A DNA stretch of 64,000 nucleotides, taken from assembly GCF_000266885.1 (NCBI RefSeq), contig NC_018020.1, positions 4,216,001 through 4,280,000 of the forward strand, written 5' to 3'. Position 1 is the first letter of the stretch, and every line of letters begins with the position of its first letter. Under the pieces are notes generated by a model, which ran no database searches, was not told the DNA's origin, and saw nothing but the letters and a program-made list of their open reading frames with translations. Below, piece after piece: positions 37,059 to 45,205 of the stretch. Position numbers and translations under genes: made by a program. The stretch is from Turneriella parva DSM 21527 (GTDB taxonomy: Bacteria; Spirochaetota; Leptospiria; Turneriellales; Turneriellaceae).

Positions 37059-38132
37059 ATGCCACATTCACTCTTCGAAAGGTTTTCGCTTGAGCTCGAA
37101 GATGGTGAGCGGCCCGTGCTCAAAAGCCATGCGTGCAGAAAGTCGGGCCCTCTGCCGCAGATTTGTGCGCATGCTCCGGTGAATAATCTGCAGATTCTAT
37201 ACACCGGCATTCAAGATATCGAAGTCGGTCTCGCGGGTGAAACTTTTCGCGGTGAAGCAACCGGGCAAAACTGCGTATCGGTCACATTTCGCCCAAACCT
37301 GCGCATAACACTCAAAGATGGCACGTTGTTGCTGCCGCAAAAGGCCGGCGAGGCAGCCCTCAGCCGTGTCACCTATTTCAATCTGCATAAAGAGGATCTC
37401 ACAACCTTACGCTTCTTGCGCACGACAGCAGACCGCCGGCTCTTCATCGAGGCCGTTGGGCAACCTGATCTGCTGCTGCAGATTGCCGCAGAAAATGCCG
37501 ACTCAGACCCTAATCTTTCTGCTGCAGCGTATGCGTGCGCGATAAACACGATCGCCGCTGCGCAGAACATGTCTGCCAAAGATGCGATCGCGTTTGTGAG
37601 CTTTATCAAGGCATGCCACCACCGCAGCGACACTCAGGCATTTGCCCGCGCGCTGGAAAATTTTCGCAGGCTCGACCAGACCGGCGTTGGCGCCCTCGAG
37701 CTCGCATTTCTATTGCGTGACCAGCGGGCAGACAAAAAGCTTATCGAAGCAATTATCACTGAATCATCGGCACGCCTTCTGCAGCGCAAACCACGCGATG
37801 CCTCATTGCGGCTGCTGGCGACCCTCGAATTCATAATCGAAAACGACATGCCGACACCGCAGCCTTCAAAGTTGCTGTGGCAGACCTACCTTGCCGCGTC
37901 GGCTGAGCGCGCAGTCAGTGTACTCAGAAGAGTTTTTCTGAAAGCCAGGGAACTGAACGCTGACCGGGACACGCTTGAAATGATCTACAAGACCTGGAGA
38001 GGTTTTGCAGAATCTGACCGCCGCAGCGGTATCAAGAGATTGCCGACAGTACGCCAGCTGCCCGGCAATTCGAACGCCGCAGACTTACCGGTTAAAGAGG
38101 CTCTTGACGAACGCGGCGGCGATGCCGGGTGA
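37059..38132 (+). CDS. hypothetical protein, unrecognised
   Basis: I do not recognise this 357-residue protein. It has no signal peptide or membrane helix. The first 120 residues are beta-rich (NNLQILYTGIQDIEVGLAGETF, SVTFRPNLRITLKDGTLLLPQ), the rest is helical and rich in A, L and R, with some TPR- or solenoid-like character. The ATG follows the tRNA terminator by 16 bases, with AGG in front of it. Its last 48 bases overlap the 3' end of the epoxide-hydrolase-like gene on the other strand, an unusually long convergent overlap. Coding looks real from length and codon composition, but the function is open. Confidence 0.6.
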   Translation: MPHSLFERFSLELEDGERPVLKSHACRKSGPLPQICAHAPVNNLQILYTGIQDIEVGLAGETFRGEATGQNCVSVTFRPNLRITLKDGTLLLPQKAGEAALSRVTYFNLHKEDLTTLRFLRTTADRRLFIEAVGQPDLLLQIAAENADSDPNLSAAAYACAINTIAAAQNMSAKDAIAFVSFIKACHHRSDTQAFARALENFRRLDQTGVGALELAFLLRDQRADKKLIEAIITESSARLLQRKPRDASLRLLATLEFIIENDMPTPQPSKLLWQTYLAASAERAVSVLRRVFLKARELNADRDTLEMIYKTWRGFAESDRRSGIKRLPTVRQLPGNSNAADLPVKEALDERGGDAG

Positions 38133-38516
38133 GCTTTTTGCGATCTGGCCCATCACGGTCAGAATATCGAAGTAATCTTTCCACTCGGTGATCTTGCCGT
38201 TCTTGACGGTAAAGGTGCCGCAAACCCAGAATTCAAGATGTACGCCCGGCCCCGAGAGAATGTCGGTGCGCTCGGTGAGCACGACGCCGTCACGCTCGGC
38301 AATGGAGTGCATGCGCACTTCGAAGGCGGTGGCGATGCGCATAAAATTCTTGAGCGTCGCTATTGCCGCCGTCTTACCGCGGTCGGCGGGCAGCGGTACG
38401 TTCTGGTATACCACGTTGTCATCGAGCAACGCTTCGGCTGTGGCCATGTCGAGAGTTTCAAGTGCGTGCAGAAACTCTTCGACGACAGTTGTTGCACTGG
38501 TTTCTACTTTAATCAT
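38085..38516 (-). CDS. limonene-1,2-epoxide-hydrolase/SnoaL-like protein
   Basis: This 143-residue protein has the small cone-shaped fold of the NTF2/SnoaL group. VVEEFLHALETLDMATAEALL, VVYQNVPLPADRGKTA, TERTDIL and WVCGTFTVKNGKITEWKDYFD match limonene-1,2-epoxide hydrolases, and the catalytic Asp-Arg-Asp triad appears as R83, D85 and D114. The predicted reaction is hydrolysis of a small epoxide; the substrate is unknown. A GGGAG ribosome-binding site precedes the ATG. Its 3' end overlaps the neighbouring unknown gene on the other strand. Confidence 0.8.
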   Translation of the reverse strand: MIKVETSATTVVEEFLHALETLDMATAEALLDDNVVYQNVPLPADRGKTAAIATLKNFMRIATAFEVRMHSIAERDGVVLTERTDILSGPGVHLEFWVCGTFTVKNGKITEWKDYFDILTVMGQIAKSSPGIAAAFVKSLFNR

Positions 38517-38557
38517 GATGTTCTCCCGTGGTCACACTCTGTTCTTAGGTCATCAAC

Positions 38558-38682
38558 GCTGCCGCCTGAATTCGGGAAAAAGCCAAAGCCTCGCAGTTTC
38601 TTGCAGAAACTGCTGCTAAAGCGCGTCGTCGCTTGGTTACCAAGCGACTTTGCTGCTTTGCATTTTTCCCGAAGCTGCAGCG
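38558..38682. repeat. branched hairpin element (architecture like copies A and B)
   Basis: Outer arms CGCTGC/GCAGCG and TTCGGGAAAAA (38571-38581)/TTTTTCCCGAA (38663-38673) enclose two perfect 9-bp hairpins with 3-base loops: GCAGTTTCT/AGAAACTGC (38593-38613) and GTCGCTTGG/CCAAGCGAC (38628-38648). The GGGAAAA/TTTTCCC outer stem recalls the 160-bp repeats, but the inner sequences differ. Confidence 0.65.
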
Positions 38683-38689
38683 TAGCTCC

Positions 38690-38711
38690 GCACGATTTCA
38701 GAAAATCGTGC
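38690..38711 (-). terminator. hairpin touching the prpB stop
   Basis: GCACGATTT and AAATCGTGC (9 bp, loop CAGA) begin at the last base of the prpB stop codon. It could end prpB transcription, though no U-tract follows. Confidence 0.5.
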
Positions 38712-39604
38712 TAGAGGTATTTGCTCTTCGCTACTCCTTCGTCAAACTCACCGTAGCCGGCGTAGTCGATAAGGTCGTAGAGTTCTTGGCGGGTCTGCAT
38801 ATTCTTCACTTCGGCTTCTTGCGAGCCGTCGTTCTTGATTGCGGTGAACACACGCTCAACCGCCTTCATCTGCGAACGCAGCGACGTCACTGGATAGATA
38901 ACAAGTTTGTAGCCCCATGATTCCAGGTCTTTGGCTTTGAAATAGGGAGTCTTGCCGAATTCAGTCATGTTCGCGAGCAGAGGCACTTTCACCTCTGCGG
39001 CAAACTGTTTAAACTCGGCTTCGGTTTTAAGCGCTTCTGGAAAAATTGCGTCGGCGCCGGCGTTGACATACATCTTCGCGCGCTTGATCGCTTCTTCAAT
39101 GCCATACATCGCATGCGCATCGGTGCGTGCGAGCAGCATCAGCTTGTTGCGGGTTTTGGCGAATGCCTCGATCTTGCGGCACATTTCATCACCCGTCACG
39201 AGTTCTTTGCCTTCAAGGTGGCCGCACTTCTTTGGCAGCTTCTGGTCTTCCATTTGCACCATCGCAGCGCCGGCGCCTTCCATTTCGAGCACCATTCGCG
39301 GAATATGCACGACTTCACCGAAACCCGTATCCACATCGACCAGAATCGGCAGGTTTGTCGCCTGGTATAGGCCGCGCACGTATTCGGCGAGTTCTGTCAC
39401 TGTAAAATAACCGATGTCGGGCATGCCGCGCGAGGCAGAAAATGCCGCCCCCGAGATGTAGAGCGCTTTAAAACCCAGCTTCTTTGCCATAAGGCCCGTC
39501 AGCACATCGTGTGCACCGGGGGTCTGAATGATTTCTTTACCTGCGAGCAGGGCTTTCATTCGCTGCGGGGCGTCGTATTCGCGTTTGTCAAACATCCATG
39601 GCAT
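38711..39604 (-). CDS. prpB: isocitrate lyase/PEP mutase superfamily, probable methylisocitrate lyase
   Basis: This 297-residue protein has the core of the isocitrate lyase superfamily: ALYISGAAFSASRGMPDIGYFTVTE, ILVDVDTGFGE, MEDQKLPKKCGHLEGKELV with the catalytic C127 in KKCGH, and LLARTDAHAMYGIEEAIKRA. The KKCGH motif and the length fit PrpB, which splits 2-methylisocitrate into pyruvate and succinate in propionate use. No prpC or prpD lies nearby, so a related lyase on another 2,3-dicarboxylate is possible. It diverges from the aminopeptidase gene; a 44-base perfect hairpin fills almost the whole gap between the two start codons. Confidence 0.85.
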   Translation of the reverse strand: MPWMFDKREYDAPQRMKALLAGKEIIQTPGAHDVLTGLMAKKLGFKALYISGAAFSASRGMPDIGYFTVTELAEYVRGLYQATNLPILVDVDTGFGEVVHIPRMVLEMEGAGAAMVQMEDQKLPKKCGHLEGKELVTGDEMCRKIEAFAKTRNKLMLLARTDAHAMYGIEEAIKRAKMYVNAGADAIFPEALKTEAEFKQFAAEVKVPLLANMTEFGKTPYFKAKDLESWGYKLVIYPVTSLRSQMKAVERVFTAIKNDGSQEAEVKNMQTRQELYDLIDYAGYGEFDEGVAKSKYL

Positions 39605-39606
39605 GG

Positions 39607-39650
39607 GGCATAATCGTGATTTGCGACACCTCGCAAATCACGATTATGCC
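39607..39650. repeat. perfect 20-bp hairpin between divergent start codons
   Basis: GGCATAATCGTGATTTGCGA and its exact complement surround a 4-base loop (CACC). It takes 44 of the 52 bases between the prpB and aminopeptidase start codons, leaving no room for usual promoters there. Confidence 0.8.
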
Positions 39651-39656
39651 TTTGCT

Positions 39657-40913
39657 ATGACACTGCCCGAATTTCTCGACAGCTCGCCCTCGCCCGCCTG
39701 GGCGGCAGAGACCGCGGCGCAAATGCTCGCCGCTGCGGGCTTTGTTTCTGTTGTCGACGCTGCTGCAACCGAGGCGCGGCGCTATTACCTGCGACCGCAG
39801 CCCGGCATGCTGTTCGCCGTTTCGCTGCCTGAAAATAAAAAAGGCGTGCAGCTGGCGTTTCGCATTATCGGCGCGCACACCGACTCACCGCATCTGCGGT
39901 TAAAGCCCAATGCAGATTTTACCCGCGAGGGCATGCGGCTAATCGCGACCGAAGTTTATGGGGGTGCGCTGCTCTATACCTGGTTCGACCGCGATCTGGG
40001 CCTTGCAGGCGAGGTCTACTTTCAGCACGGCGACAGCATCGCGCAGAAGCTCTTACGCATTGATCGGGCGATTGCGAGCGTACCCTCGCTCGCAATTCAT
40101 CTGCAGCGGGCGGTAACCGAAGAAGGTTTCGCGCCCAATAAACAGAACGAAACGAATGCGATCTTTTCGGGCGAAATCAACTCGAAAACGCTGCGCGAGT
40201 TCATTGCAGCAGAAGCTGGCGTCGCCGAGGCAGAAATATTGAGCTACGATCTCTCATTATTCGACACGCAAAAAGCGCAGCAGACCGGATTGCAAAAAGA
40301 ATACCTGGCTTCTGCCCGGCTCGATAACCTCGTGAGCTGCTATGCCGCGCTGACGGCTCTGCTGGGTAGTGGAGCAGAAGATACGATCCAGATCGTTGCG
40401 CTCTACGACCACGAAGAAATCGGCAGCAATTCAGAAAGCGGCGCCGAATCGGCGCTGACTGAAAAGCTGCTGCGCTCCATTCAGGTAAGGCTTCACCTCA
40501 GCGACGCCGAATACGATGCGTCATTGGCGAAGAGTATCTTTTTGTCTGCAGATATGGCGCACGGGGTACATCCTAATTATGCCGACAAACACGACGCACA
40601 GAACCGGCCGCGTTTGGGCGGCGGCGTCACGCTGAAGGTGAACCAAAACCGGCGTTACGCAAGTTCAGCGGCGACGCAGGCGGCGTTTTATGACATCTGC
40701 AAACGGCATCATTTGCCGCACCAGACGTACACGCACCGCAATGATCTGCCTTGCGGCAGCACGATCGGCCCGACGGTCAGCGCCAGGCTCGGCGTGCCAA
40801 CGATGGATGCCGGCATTGCGATGCTCGCGATGCACTCGATTCGTGAAACCTGCGCTTACGCAGACGTTGAAGTGTACAAGAAATTCATGGAATCGTTCCT
40901 AAGGGTTTCCTGA
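39657..40913 (+). CDS. apeB: M18-family aminopeptidase
   Basis: This 418-residue metallopeptidase removes N-terminal residues from peptides. Marks of family M18 are IIGAHTDSPHLRLKPN with the first metal ligands, EVYGGALLYTWFDRDLGLAG, ALYDHEEIGSNSESGAES with the catalytic glutamate pair, SADMAHGVHPNYADKHD and the C-terminal DLPCGSTIGPTVSARLGVPTMDAGIAMLAMHSIRE, quoted in part. The ATG at 39657 is chosen because the sequence further upstream reads back through the palindrome and into prpB; MTLPEFLDSSPSP is a normal M18 start. Its last codons form one arm of a terminator shared with the ArsR gene. Confidence 0.92.
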   Translation: MTLPEFLDSSPSPAWAAETAAQMLAAAGFVSVVDAAATEARRYYLRPQPGMLFAVSLPENKKGVQLAFRIIGAHTDSPHLRLKPNADFTREGMRLIATEVYGGALLYTWFDRDLGLAGEVYFQHGDSIAQKLLRIDRAIASVPSLAIHLQRAVTEEGFAPNKQNETNAIFSGEINSKTLREFIAAEAGVAEAEILSYDLSLFDTQKAQQTGLQKEYLASARLDNLVSCYAALTALLGSGAEDTIQIVALYDHEEIGSNSESGAESALTEKLLRSIQVRLHLSDAEYDASLAKSIFLSADMAHGVHPNYADKHDAQNRPRLGGGVTLKVNQNRRYASSAATQAAFYDICKRHHLPHQTYTHRNDLPCGSTIGPTVSARLGVPTMDAGIAMLAMHSIRETCAYADVEVYKKFMESFLRVS

Positions 40914-40929
40914 CAAGGAAACCCTTAGG
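40898..40929. terminator. shared bidirectional hairpin of apeB and arsR-like gene
   Basis: CCTAAGGGTTTCCT and AGGAAACCCTTAGG form a perfect 14-bp stem with loop GACA. The apeB stop lies at the loop and the ArsR-gene stop in the other arm, so both coding ends are part of the hairpin. There is no U-tract. Confidence 0.75.
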
Positions 40930-41284
40930 AACCAACCTGTCCGGTTCGGCTATTGATAGTATCCAAAAAATCAAAATCTAAATTAAGTGTCTCGTCGCCG
41001 TCGAAGAAATCTTTGAGTTCTTTATAGATGACCGAGGGCAGCGATTTGCCATCCATCAGTTGAGGATGTATCGAGTACTCAACCCACCTGCCCTGCTTGT
41101 TATCGAGCACGAGGTCGGCGTCACGCAAGATCGAAAGGTGTTGCGAGATCGTGGGCATCGAAAGGCGCAGCATCAATTTGATGTCGTTGACCACGAGCGG
41201 CCGCCTCGAAAGTAGCGCCAGAATACGCAGGCGCTGCTTATCAGAGAGCGCTTTGAACATGCGTTCGTATTCGCGCAATTGCAC
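40925..41284 (-). CDS. ArsR-family transcriptional regulator
   Basis: This 119-residue protein carries the ArsR winged helix: MFKALSDKQRLRILALLSRRPLVVNDIKLMLRLSMPTISQHLSILRDADLVLDNKQGRWVEYSIHP covers residues 9-74, quoted here only as location, with SMPTISQHLSILRDADLV as recognition part. No CVC metal site is present, so it is not an arsenic/cadmium sensor of the usual type; the signal is unknown. It converges on apeB with a shared hairpin and diverges from the pst genes with a 325-base gap. Confidence 0.88.
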   Translation of the reverse strand: MQLREYERMFKALSDKQRLRILALLSRRPLVVNDIKLMLRLSMPTISQHLSILRDADLVLDNKQGRWVEYSIHPQLMDGKSLPSVIYKELKDFFDGDETLNLDFDFLDTINSRTGQVGS

Positions 41285-41609
41285 ACTTAACGAAGCAGCT
41301 AAATGAGGTGGGGTGTCAAGTATGTGCGAGTTTGAGCGATCTATGAAAGCCGACGGCAGGCCGCCCCGGCCGCTTTAGCAGTCGTTTGCGACCGCAAACG
41401 ACGAGGCCGGTGGCTTTCTCGCCCAAACGCGCACTCATGCTGTCGCATTTGGCGTCACGCTTGACTTCAAATATCAATCTCCTAACTTGTTTATACTTCG
41501 CTATTTATCAAAATACGGATTTACATGAGGTCTCGCATGGTAGACGTGACGGCACTGATGCAACCCGATAGCTATGGAATTTCGTAGCAGGTAGCTCACA
41601 GGAGATGCA
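41285..41609. other. intergenic region between the ArsR gene and pstS
   Basis: This 325-base gap holds a nested hairpin at 41366-41410 (outer CCGGCC/GGCCGG, inner GTCGTTTGCG/CGCAAACGAC), a TATACT box at 41492-41497 that may be the pstS -10, and the palindromic element at 41570-41588. A TTGACT at 41461 is 25 bases from the TATACT, too far for a simple promoter. No clear PHO box was recognised. A 61-codon open frame here has no support as a gene. Confidence 0.5.
41570..41588 (+). promoter_or_regulatory. palindromic element upstream of pstS
   Basis: AGCTATGGAATTTCGTAGC matches the right arm of the inverted repeat at 901-957 with one difference. Bases 41571-41588 form an imperfect palindrome (14 of 18 positions symmetric) centred on AATT. 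It ends 21 bases before the pstS ATG. Confidence 0.6.
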
Positions 41610-42485
41610 ATGAAAAAGACAACTTTAAAAATCATGCTCGCAGCAACACTGCTGGCAGCCGCTTGCGGCAAGAAAGACGGCAGTCTAAAAATCGCCGGTT
41701 CAGACACGATGGTGCAGCTGGGCCAGAACCTCGCGCGCACCTACATGGAAAAAAATCCGGGCAAGTCGGCTTCGGTACAGGGCGGCGGCAGCGGCACTGG
41801 CATTGCGGCGCTGCTGAACGGCTCAGCCGACATCGCGAGCGCTTCGCGTGAAATGAAACCCAAAGAATGGGATCTCGCCAAGTCAAAAGGCCTGCAAATC
41901 AAAGAGTATATCGTTGCGCTCGATGCTCTGGCGGTTGTGGTGCATCCCTCGAACAGTGTGGCGAAGCTGACGATCGCGCAGCTGAGCGACATTTACGCCG
42001 GCAAAATCACGAACTGGAAGCAGGTTGGCGGCGCTGATAAAGAAATACTCGTGATTTCGCGCGAAAACAACTCAGGCACGCACGTCTACTTTAAAGAGCA
42101 TGTGCTGCGCCAGGGCAAAGAGGCGAAAGCCGGTGACGCGAACCCAGACCCACTCGCGAAACTCGAATTCGGCTCAAAGGTCACGTTCGGCGTCTCATCG
42201 CAGGCAATCGTCGACCAGGTCAAGACCAACCCGGCGGCAATTGGCTATTTCGGCATGGGGTGGATTACGAAAGATGTGAAGACCATTGCTGTGAGCAAAG
42301 ACGGCAAAGAGTTCTTTGCGCCGACCGCCGACAACACAGCAAAGAAGAAATACCCTATCGCGCGGGGTCTGCAGATGTACCTGAACCTCGCTTCGGGCGA
42401 AAAAGGTCAGGCATTTATTGACTTTGTCATGAGCGCCGAAGGCCAGAAAGTCGTCAGAGATCAGGACTTTGTTCCCGTAAAATAA
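41610..42485 (+). CDS. pstS: phosphate-binding lipoprotein PstS
   Basis: PstS captures phosphate for the Pst ABC importer. The signal peptide MKKTTLKIMLAATLLAAACGKK ends in a lipobox with C19. Phosphate-contact regions are IAGSDTMVQLGQNLA, GGGSGTGIAALLNGSADIASASREMK and SRENNSGTHVYFKEHVL; the ending FIDFVMSAEGQKVV is typical. Length is 291 residues. AGGAG precedes the ATG by 6 bases. It heads pstSCAB-phoU, and a hairpin after its stop may raise its mRNA level over that of pstC. Confidence 0.95.
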   Translation: MKKTTLKIMLAATLLAAACGKKDGSLKIAGSDTMVQLGQNLARTYMEKNPGKSASVQGGGSGTGIAALLNGSADIASASREMKPKEWDLAKSKGLQIKEYIVALDALAVVVHPSNSVAKLTIAQLSDIYAGKITNWKQVGGADKEILVISRENNSGTHVYFKEHVLRQGKEAKAGDANPDPLAKLEFGSKVTFGVSSQAIVDQVKTNPAAIGYFGMGWITKDVKTIAVSKDGKEFFAPTADNTAKKKYPIARGLQMYLNLASGEKGQAFIDFVMSAEGQKVVRDQDFVPVK

Positions 42486-42494
42486 GGTTTTTTT

Positions 42495-42516
42495 GGGGTG
42501 GTCGAACGGCCACCCC
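42495..42516 (+). promoter_or_regulatory. intercistronic hairpin between pstS and pstC
   Basis: GGGGTGG and CCACCCC form a 7-bp stem with an 8-base loop just after the pstS stop. The T-run comes before the stem, so it is not a normal terminator on the plus strand. Such hairpins often protect the upstream mRNA and let the binding protein be made in excess. Confidence 0.55.
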
Positions 42517-42597
42517 GAATTCAGCCAGACAAACATTTCGTTAAAGAACGAATAACGATATACGCAAAGTCTTATGACGGGTTTTTGGTAACAAGCT

Positions 42598-43482
42598 ATG
42601 GAATCGCGCAATCGAATCGCCGAGTTCCTTGTCGAAAAGGGCCTGATCAGGCTATCGGGCTATGCCGCAGTCGTCGTGCTGCTGCTGATACTCTCGTTCA
42701 TGCTGCGCGAGGGCCTGCCATTTTTAGGCATCTACAGCGCTTCAGATTTTCTCTTTAAAACAGACTGGTACCCGCTATCATCGCGTTATGGCATGTTACC
42801 GCTGCTGACCGGCAGCCTCATGGTGACACTGATCGCGCTCGTTCTGGCGATGCCGCTGGCAATTGGCACCGCGATATTCATGTCAGAGGTCGCTCCCCCT
42901 GCTATTCGCAATACATTCAAGATTCTGCTCGAAATTCTCGCGTCGATACCCTCAGTCGTTTTCGGATTTCTGGGCATCATCATTCTTGGGCCCTGGGTGC
43001 AGAAAGCTTTCGGTGTACCCACGGGCCTCAATGCCTTTTCGGCGGGCATTCTGCTCGCTTTCATGGCGCTGCCGACGATTGCGAGCGTCGCCGACGAGGC
43101 GATGCAGGCAGTGCCGCGCAGCCTCAGAGAGGCTTCGCTTGCGCTCGGCGCAAGCCGCATCGAGACCATCTTCAAGATTACTTTTCCCGCTGCGTCGTCG
43201 GGCGTTATCGCGGGCGTTATGCTCGGCGTTGGCCGGGCAATCGGCGAAACGATGACGGTGATGATGGTCGCCGGCGGCTCGGCGCAGATTGCGTTAAACC
43301 CGCTCGCGCCGGTACGAACCATGACCGGCACGATCGCCGCCGAAATGGGTGAGGTCGTCATGGGAGACGACCACTACCGCGCACTCTTCATGATTGGCCT
43401 CTTGCTCTTTGCGATCACGCTCGGCATCAATACAATCAGCGGCGTGATTATCGAACGTATCAGAAGGCGGCAGGGCTCATGA
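42598..43482 (+). CDS. pstC: phosphate ABC transporter permease PstC
   Basis: This 294-residue inner-membrane protein has six predicted helices, SDFLFKTDWYPLSSRYGMLPLLTGSLMVTLIAL near the start, the PstC-like YLS-equivalent region FMSEVAPPAIRNTFKILLEILASIPSVVFGFLG and the permease EAA loop AVPRSLREASLALGASRIETIFKITFPAASSGV. It forms the channel with PstA. It overlaps the pstA start by 4 bases (ATGA). Confidence 0.94.
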   Translation: MESRNRIAEFLVEKGLIRLSGYAAVVVLLLILSFMLREGLPFLGIYSASDFLFKTDWYPLSSRYGMLPLLTGSLMVTLIALVLAMPLAIGTAIFMSEVAPPAIRNTFKILLEILASIPSVVFGFLGIIILGPWVQKAFGVPTGLNAFSAGILLAFMALPTIASVADEAMQAVPRSLREASLALGASRIETIFKITFPAASSGVIAGVMLGVGRAIGETMTVMMVAGGSAQIALNPLAPVRTMTGTIAAEMGEVVMGDDHYRALFMIGLLLFAITLGINTISGVIIERIRRRQGS

Positions 43483-44336
43483 TGACGCGCAGCCGCAAGT
43501 TTAGCGATGTCGCGGGTTACGCGGTCATCTATGCATTCACTGCGATGGCGTTTATTCCGCTGGTCGCGTTTATACTCTACGTGATTGCCAAGGGTATCGG
43601 GCGCATCAACTTTGAATTTCTTTTTACAGCATCGGCTTCGATGGAAAGTGGCGGAATCTTCGCGCCATTATTCGGCACGATCGTGCTGACGCTGGCCTCG
43701 CTTTTGTTTGCGGTACCGATTTCGCTGATGGCGGCGGTCTATCTGTCTGAATATGCGCGCAAAGACCGCTGGTTCAACCTGATTGAACTCACGATTGTGA
43801 ACCTGGCGGGTGTGCCCTCGGTGGTTTACGGGCTTTTTGGTTTAGGGCTCTTCGTGATTTTTCTGGGCCTTGGCAAATCGATCATCGCGGGTGCGCTCAC
43901 CATGGCATGCATGTCGATGCCCCTGCTCATCACCGTCTTTTATCAGGCGCTGAAGGCGGTTCCGCTGACGCTGCGCGAGGCTTCTCTCGCGGTCGGCGCG
44001 AGCAAACTGTCGACGACTTTCCGTATTGTGATACCGACTGCTTTGCCGGGCATATTTACGGGAGTGATTCTCGCGACCGCGCGCATCGCCGGCGAAACCG
44101 CCCCGGTACTCTTTACCGTTGCGGCGTATTACATGCCCAATCTGCCGCAAAGCCTGTCAGACCAGTCGATGCTTTTGTCATACCATTTATACGTGATCAG
44201 CACGCAGAATACAGGCGTGCAAGAAGAACAGAAATATGCTGTCACGCTGGTGCTGGTTGTGCTGGTGCTGGTGGTCAACCTCATCGCCATCTGGGCGAGA
44301 GCACGCGCGCGCAAGAAAATTGGTAACTTAGGGTAA
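43479..44336 (+). CDS. pstA: phosphate ABC transporter permease PstA
   Basis: This 285-residue permease shows six helices, [41 protein letters not shown] (in part) and the EAA loop [34 protein letters not shown], which contacts PstB. It pairs with PstC. The start overlaps the end of pstC and pstB starts 2 bases after its stop, so the three are translated together. Confidence 0.94.
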   Translation: MMTRSRKFSDVAGYAVIYAFTAMAFIPLVAFILYVIAKGIGRINFEFLFTASASMESGGIFAPLFGTIVLTLASLLFAVPISLMAAVYLSEYARKDRWFNLIELTIVNLAGVPSVVYGLFGLGLFVIFLGLGKSIIAGALTMACMSMPLLITVFYQALKAVPLTLREASLAVGASKLSTTFRIVIPTALPGIFTGVILATARIAGETAPVLFTVAAYYMPNLPQSLSDQSMLLSYHLYVISTQNTGVQEEQKYAVTLVLVVLVLVVNLIAIWARARARKKIGNLG

Positions 44337-44338
44337 AT

Positions 44339-45121
44339 ATGGAAGCAAATTCTGAATCCGCATCAAAGGCGATACTCAAGCTCGAGAACCTGAATCTGCA
44401 CTATGCAGATAAGCACGTGCTGAAGGGTATCACGATGGATATTCAGCCGCATTCGATCACGGCGCTCATCGGCCCATCGGGCTGCGGTAAATCGACGCTG
44501 CTCAGATGCCTCAACCGCATGAACGACCTGATCGAGACCACGGTCATCGATGGCAAAATTATCTATTCTGGAACGATCGACATCAACAGCCGCAAACTCG
44601 ACGTCACGCAGCTGCGCCGCAAGATTGGTATGGTCTTTCAGAAGCCGAACCCTTTTCCCAAAACTATTTACGAGAACATCGCCTACGGTGTGCGCATCGC
44701 GAGCAAAGTCTCAAAATCTGAACTCGATGACCGTGTCGAAGAGGCACTGAAAAAAGTAGGACTCTGGAAAGAAGTCGCCGACCGTCTGAAAGATTCGGGC
44801 ATGGCGCTCTCGGGTGGCCAGGCGCAGCGCCTCTGCATTGCGCGCACGATCGCGACCAAGCCCGACATCATACTTATGGATGAACCGACGAGCGCGCTTG
44901 ACCCGATCAGCACGCAGACGATTGAAGAGCTGACGCTCGAGCTCAAAGAGAATTATACGGTTGTGATCGTGACGCACAACATGCAACAGGCCGCGCGTAT
45001 TTCTGACAACACAGCGTTCTTTTACTTGGGCGAACTGATTGAATACAGCCCGACAAAACTCATGTTCACGCGCCCCACCCAGAAGCGCACCGAAGATTAT
45101 ATAACCGGAAGGTTTGGCTAG
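44339..45121 (+). CDS. pstB: phosphate ABC transporter ATPase PstB
   Basis: This 260-residue ATPase drives phosphate uptake. Walker A is GPSGCGKST, followed by [13 protein letters not shown], which is specific to PstB; the signature is LSGGQAQRL and Walker [13 protein letters not shown], with [21 protein letters not shown] near the end. The last codons lie in a GGAAGGTTTGGCT motif that is repeated 60 bases downstream. Confidence 0.96.
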   Translation: MEANSESASKAILKLENLNLHYADKHVLKGITMDIQPHSITALIGPSGCGKSTLLRCLNRMNDLIETTVIDGKIIYSGTIDINSRKLDVTQLRRKIGMVFQKPNPFPKTIYENIAYGVRIASKVSKSELDDRVEEALKKVGLWKEVADRLKDSGMALSGGQAQRLCIARTIATKPDIILMDEPTSALDPISTQTIEELTLELKENYTVVIVTHNMQQAARISDNTAFFYLGELIEYSPTKLMFTRPTQKRTEDYITGRFG

Positions 45122-45179
45122 ATGAAAATGTCATTGTCGCCAAACCTGAAGGTACACCCTTGTACAGGAAGGTTTGGCT
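45107..45179 (+). repeat. direct repeat with complementary centre between pstB and phoU
   Basis: GGAAGGTTTGGCT occurs at 45107-45119 (end of pstB) and again at 45167-45179. Between them GCCAAACCT (45139-45147) can pair with either copy over 9 bases, so two alternative hairpins are possible. Confidence 0.6.
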
Positions 45180-45205
45180 GATCGCCACACTATCAGGAGA
45201 ATCAG

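Noticed and set aside
41463-41530. PHO box upstream of pstS
   Set aside because: No pair of 7-base direct repeats like CTGTCAT at the right spacing could be recognised; AT-rich partial similarity only.
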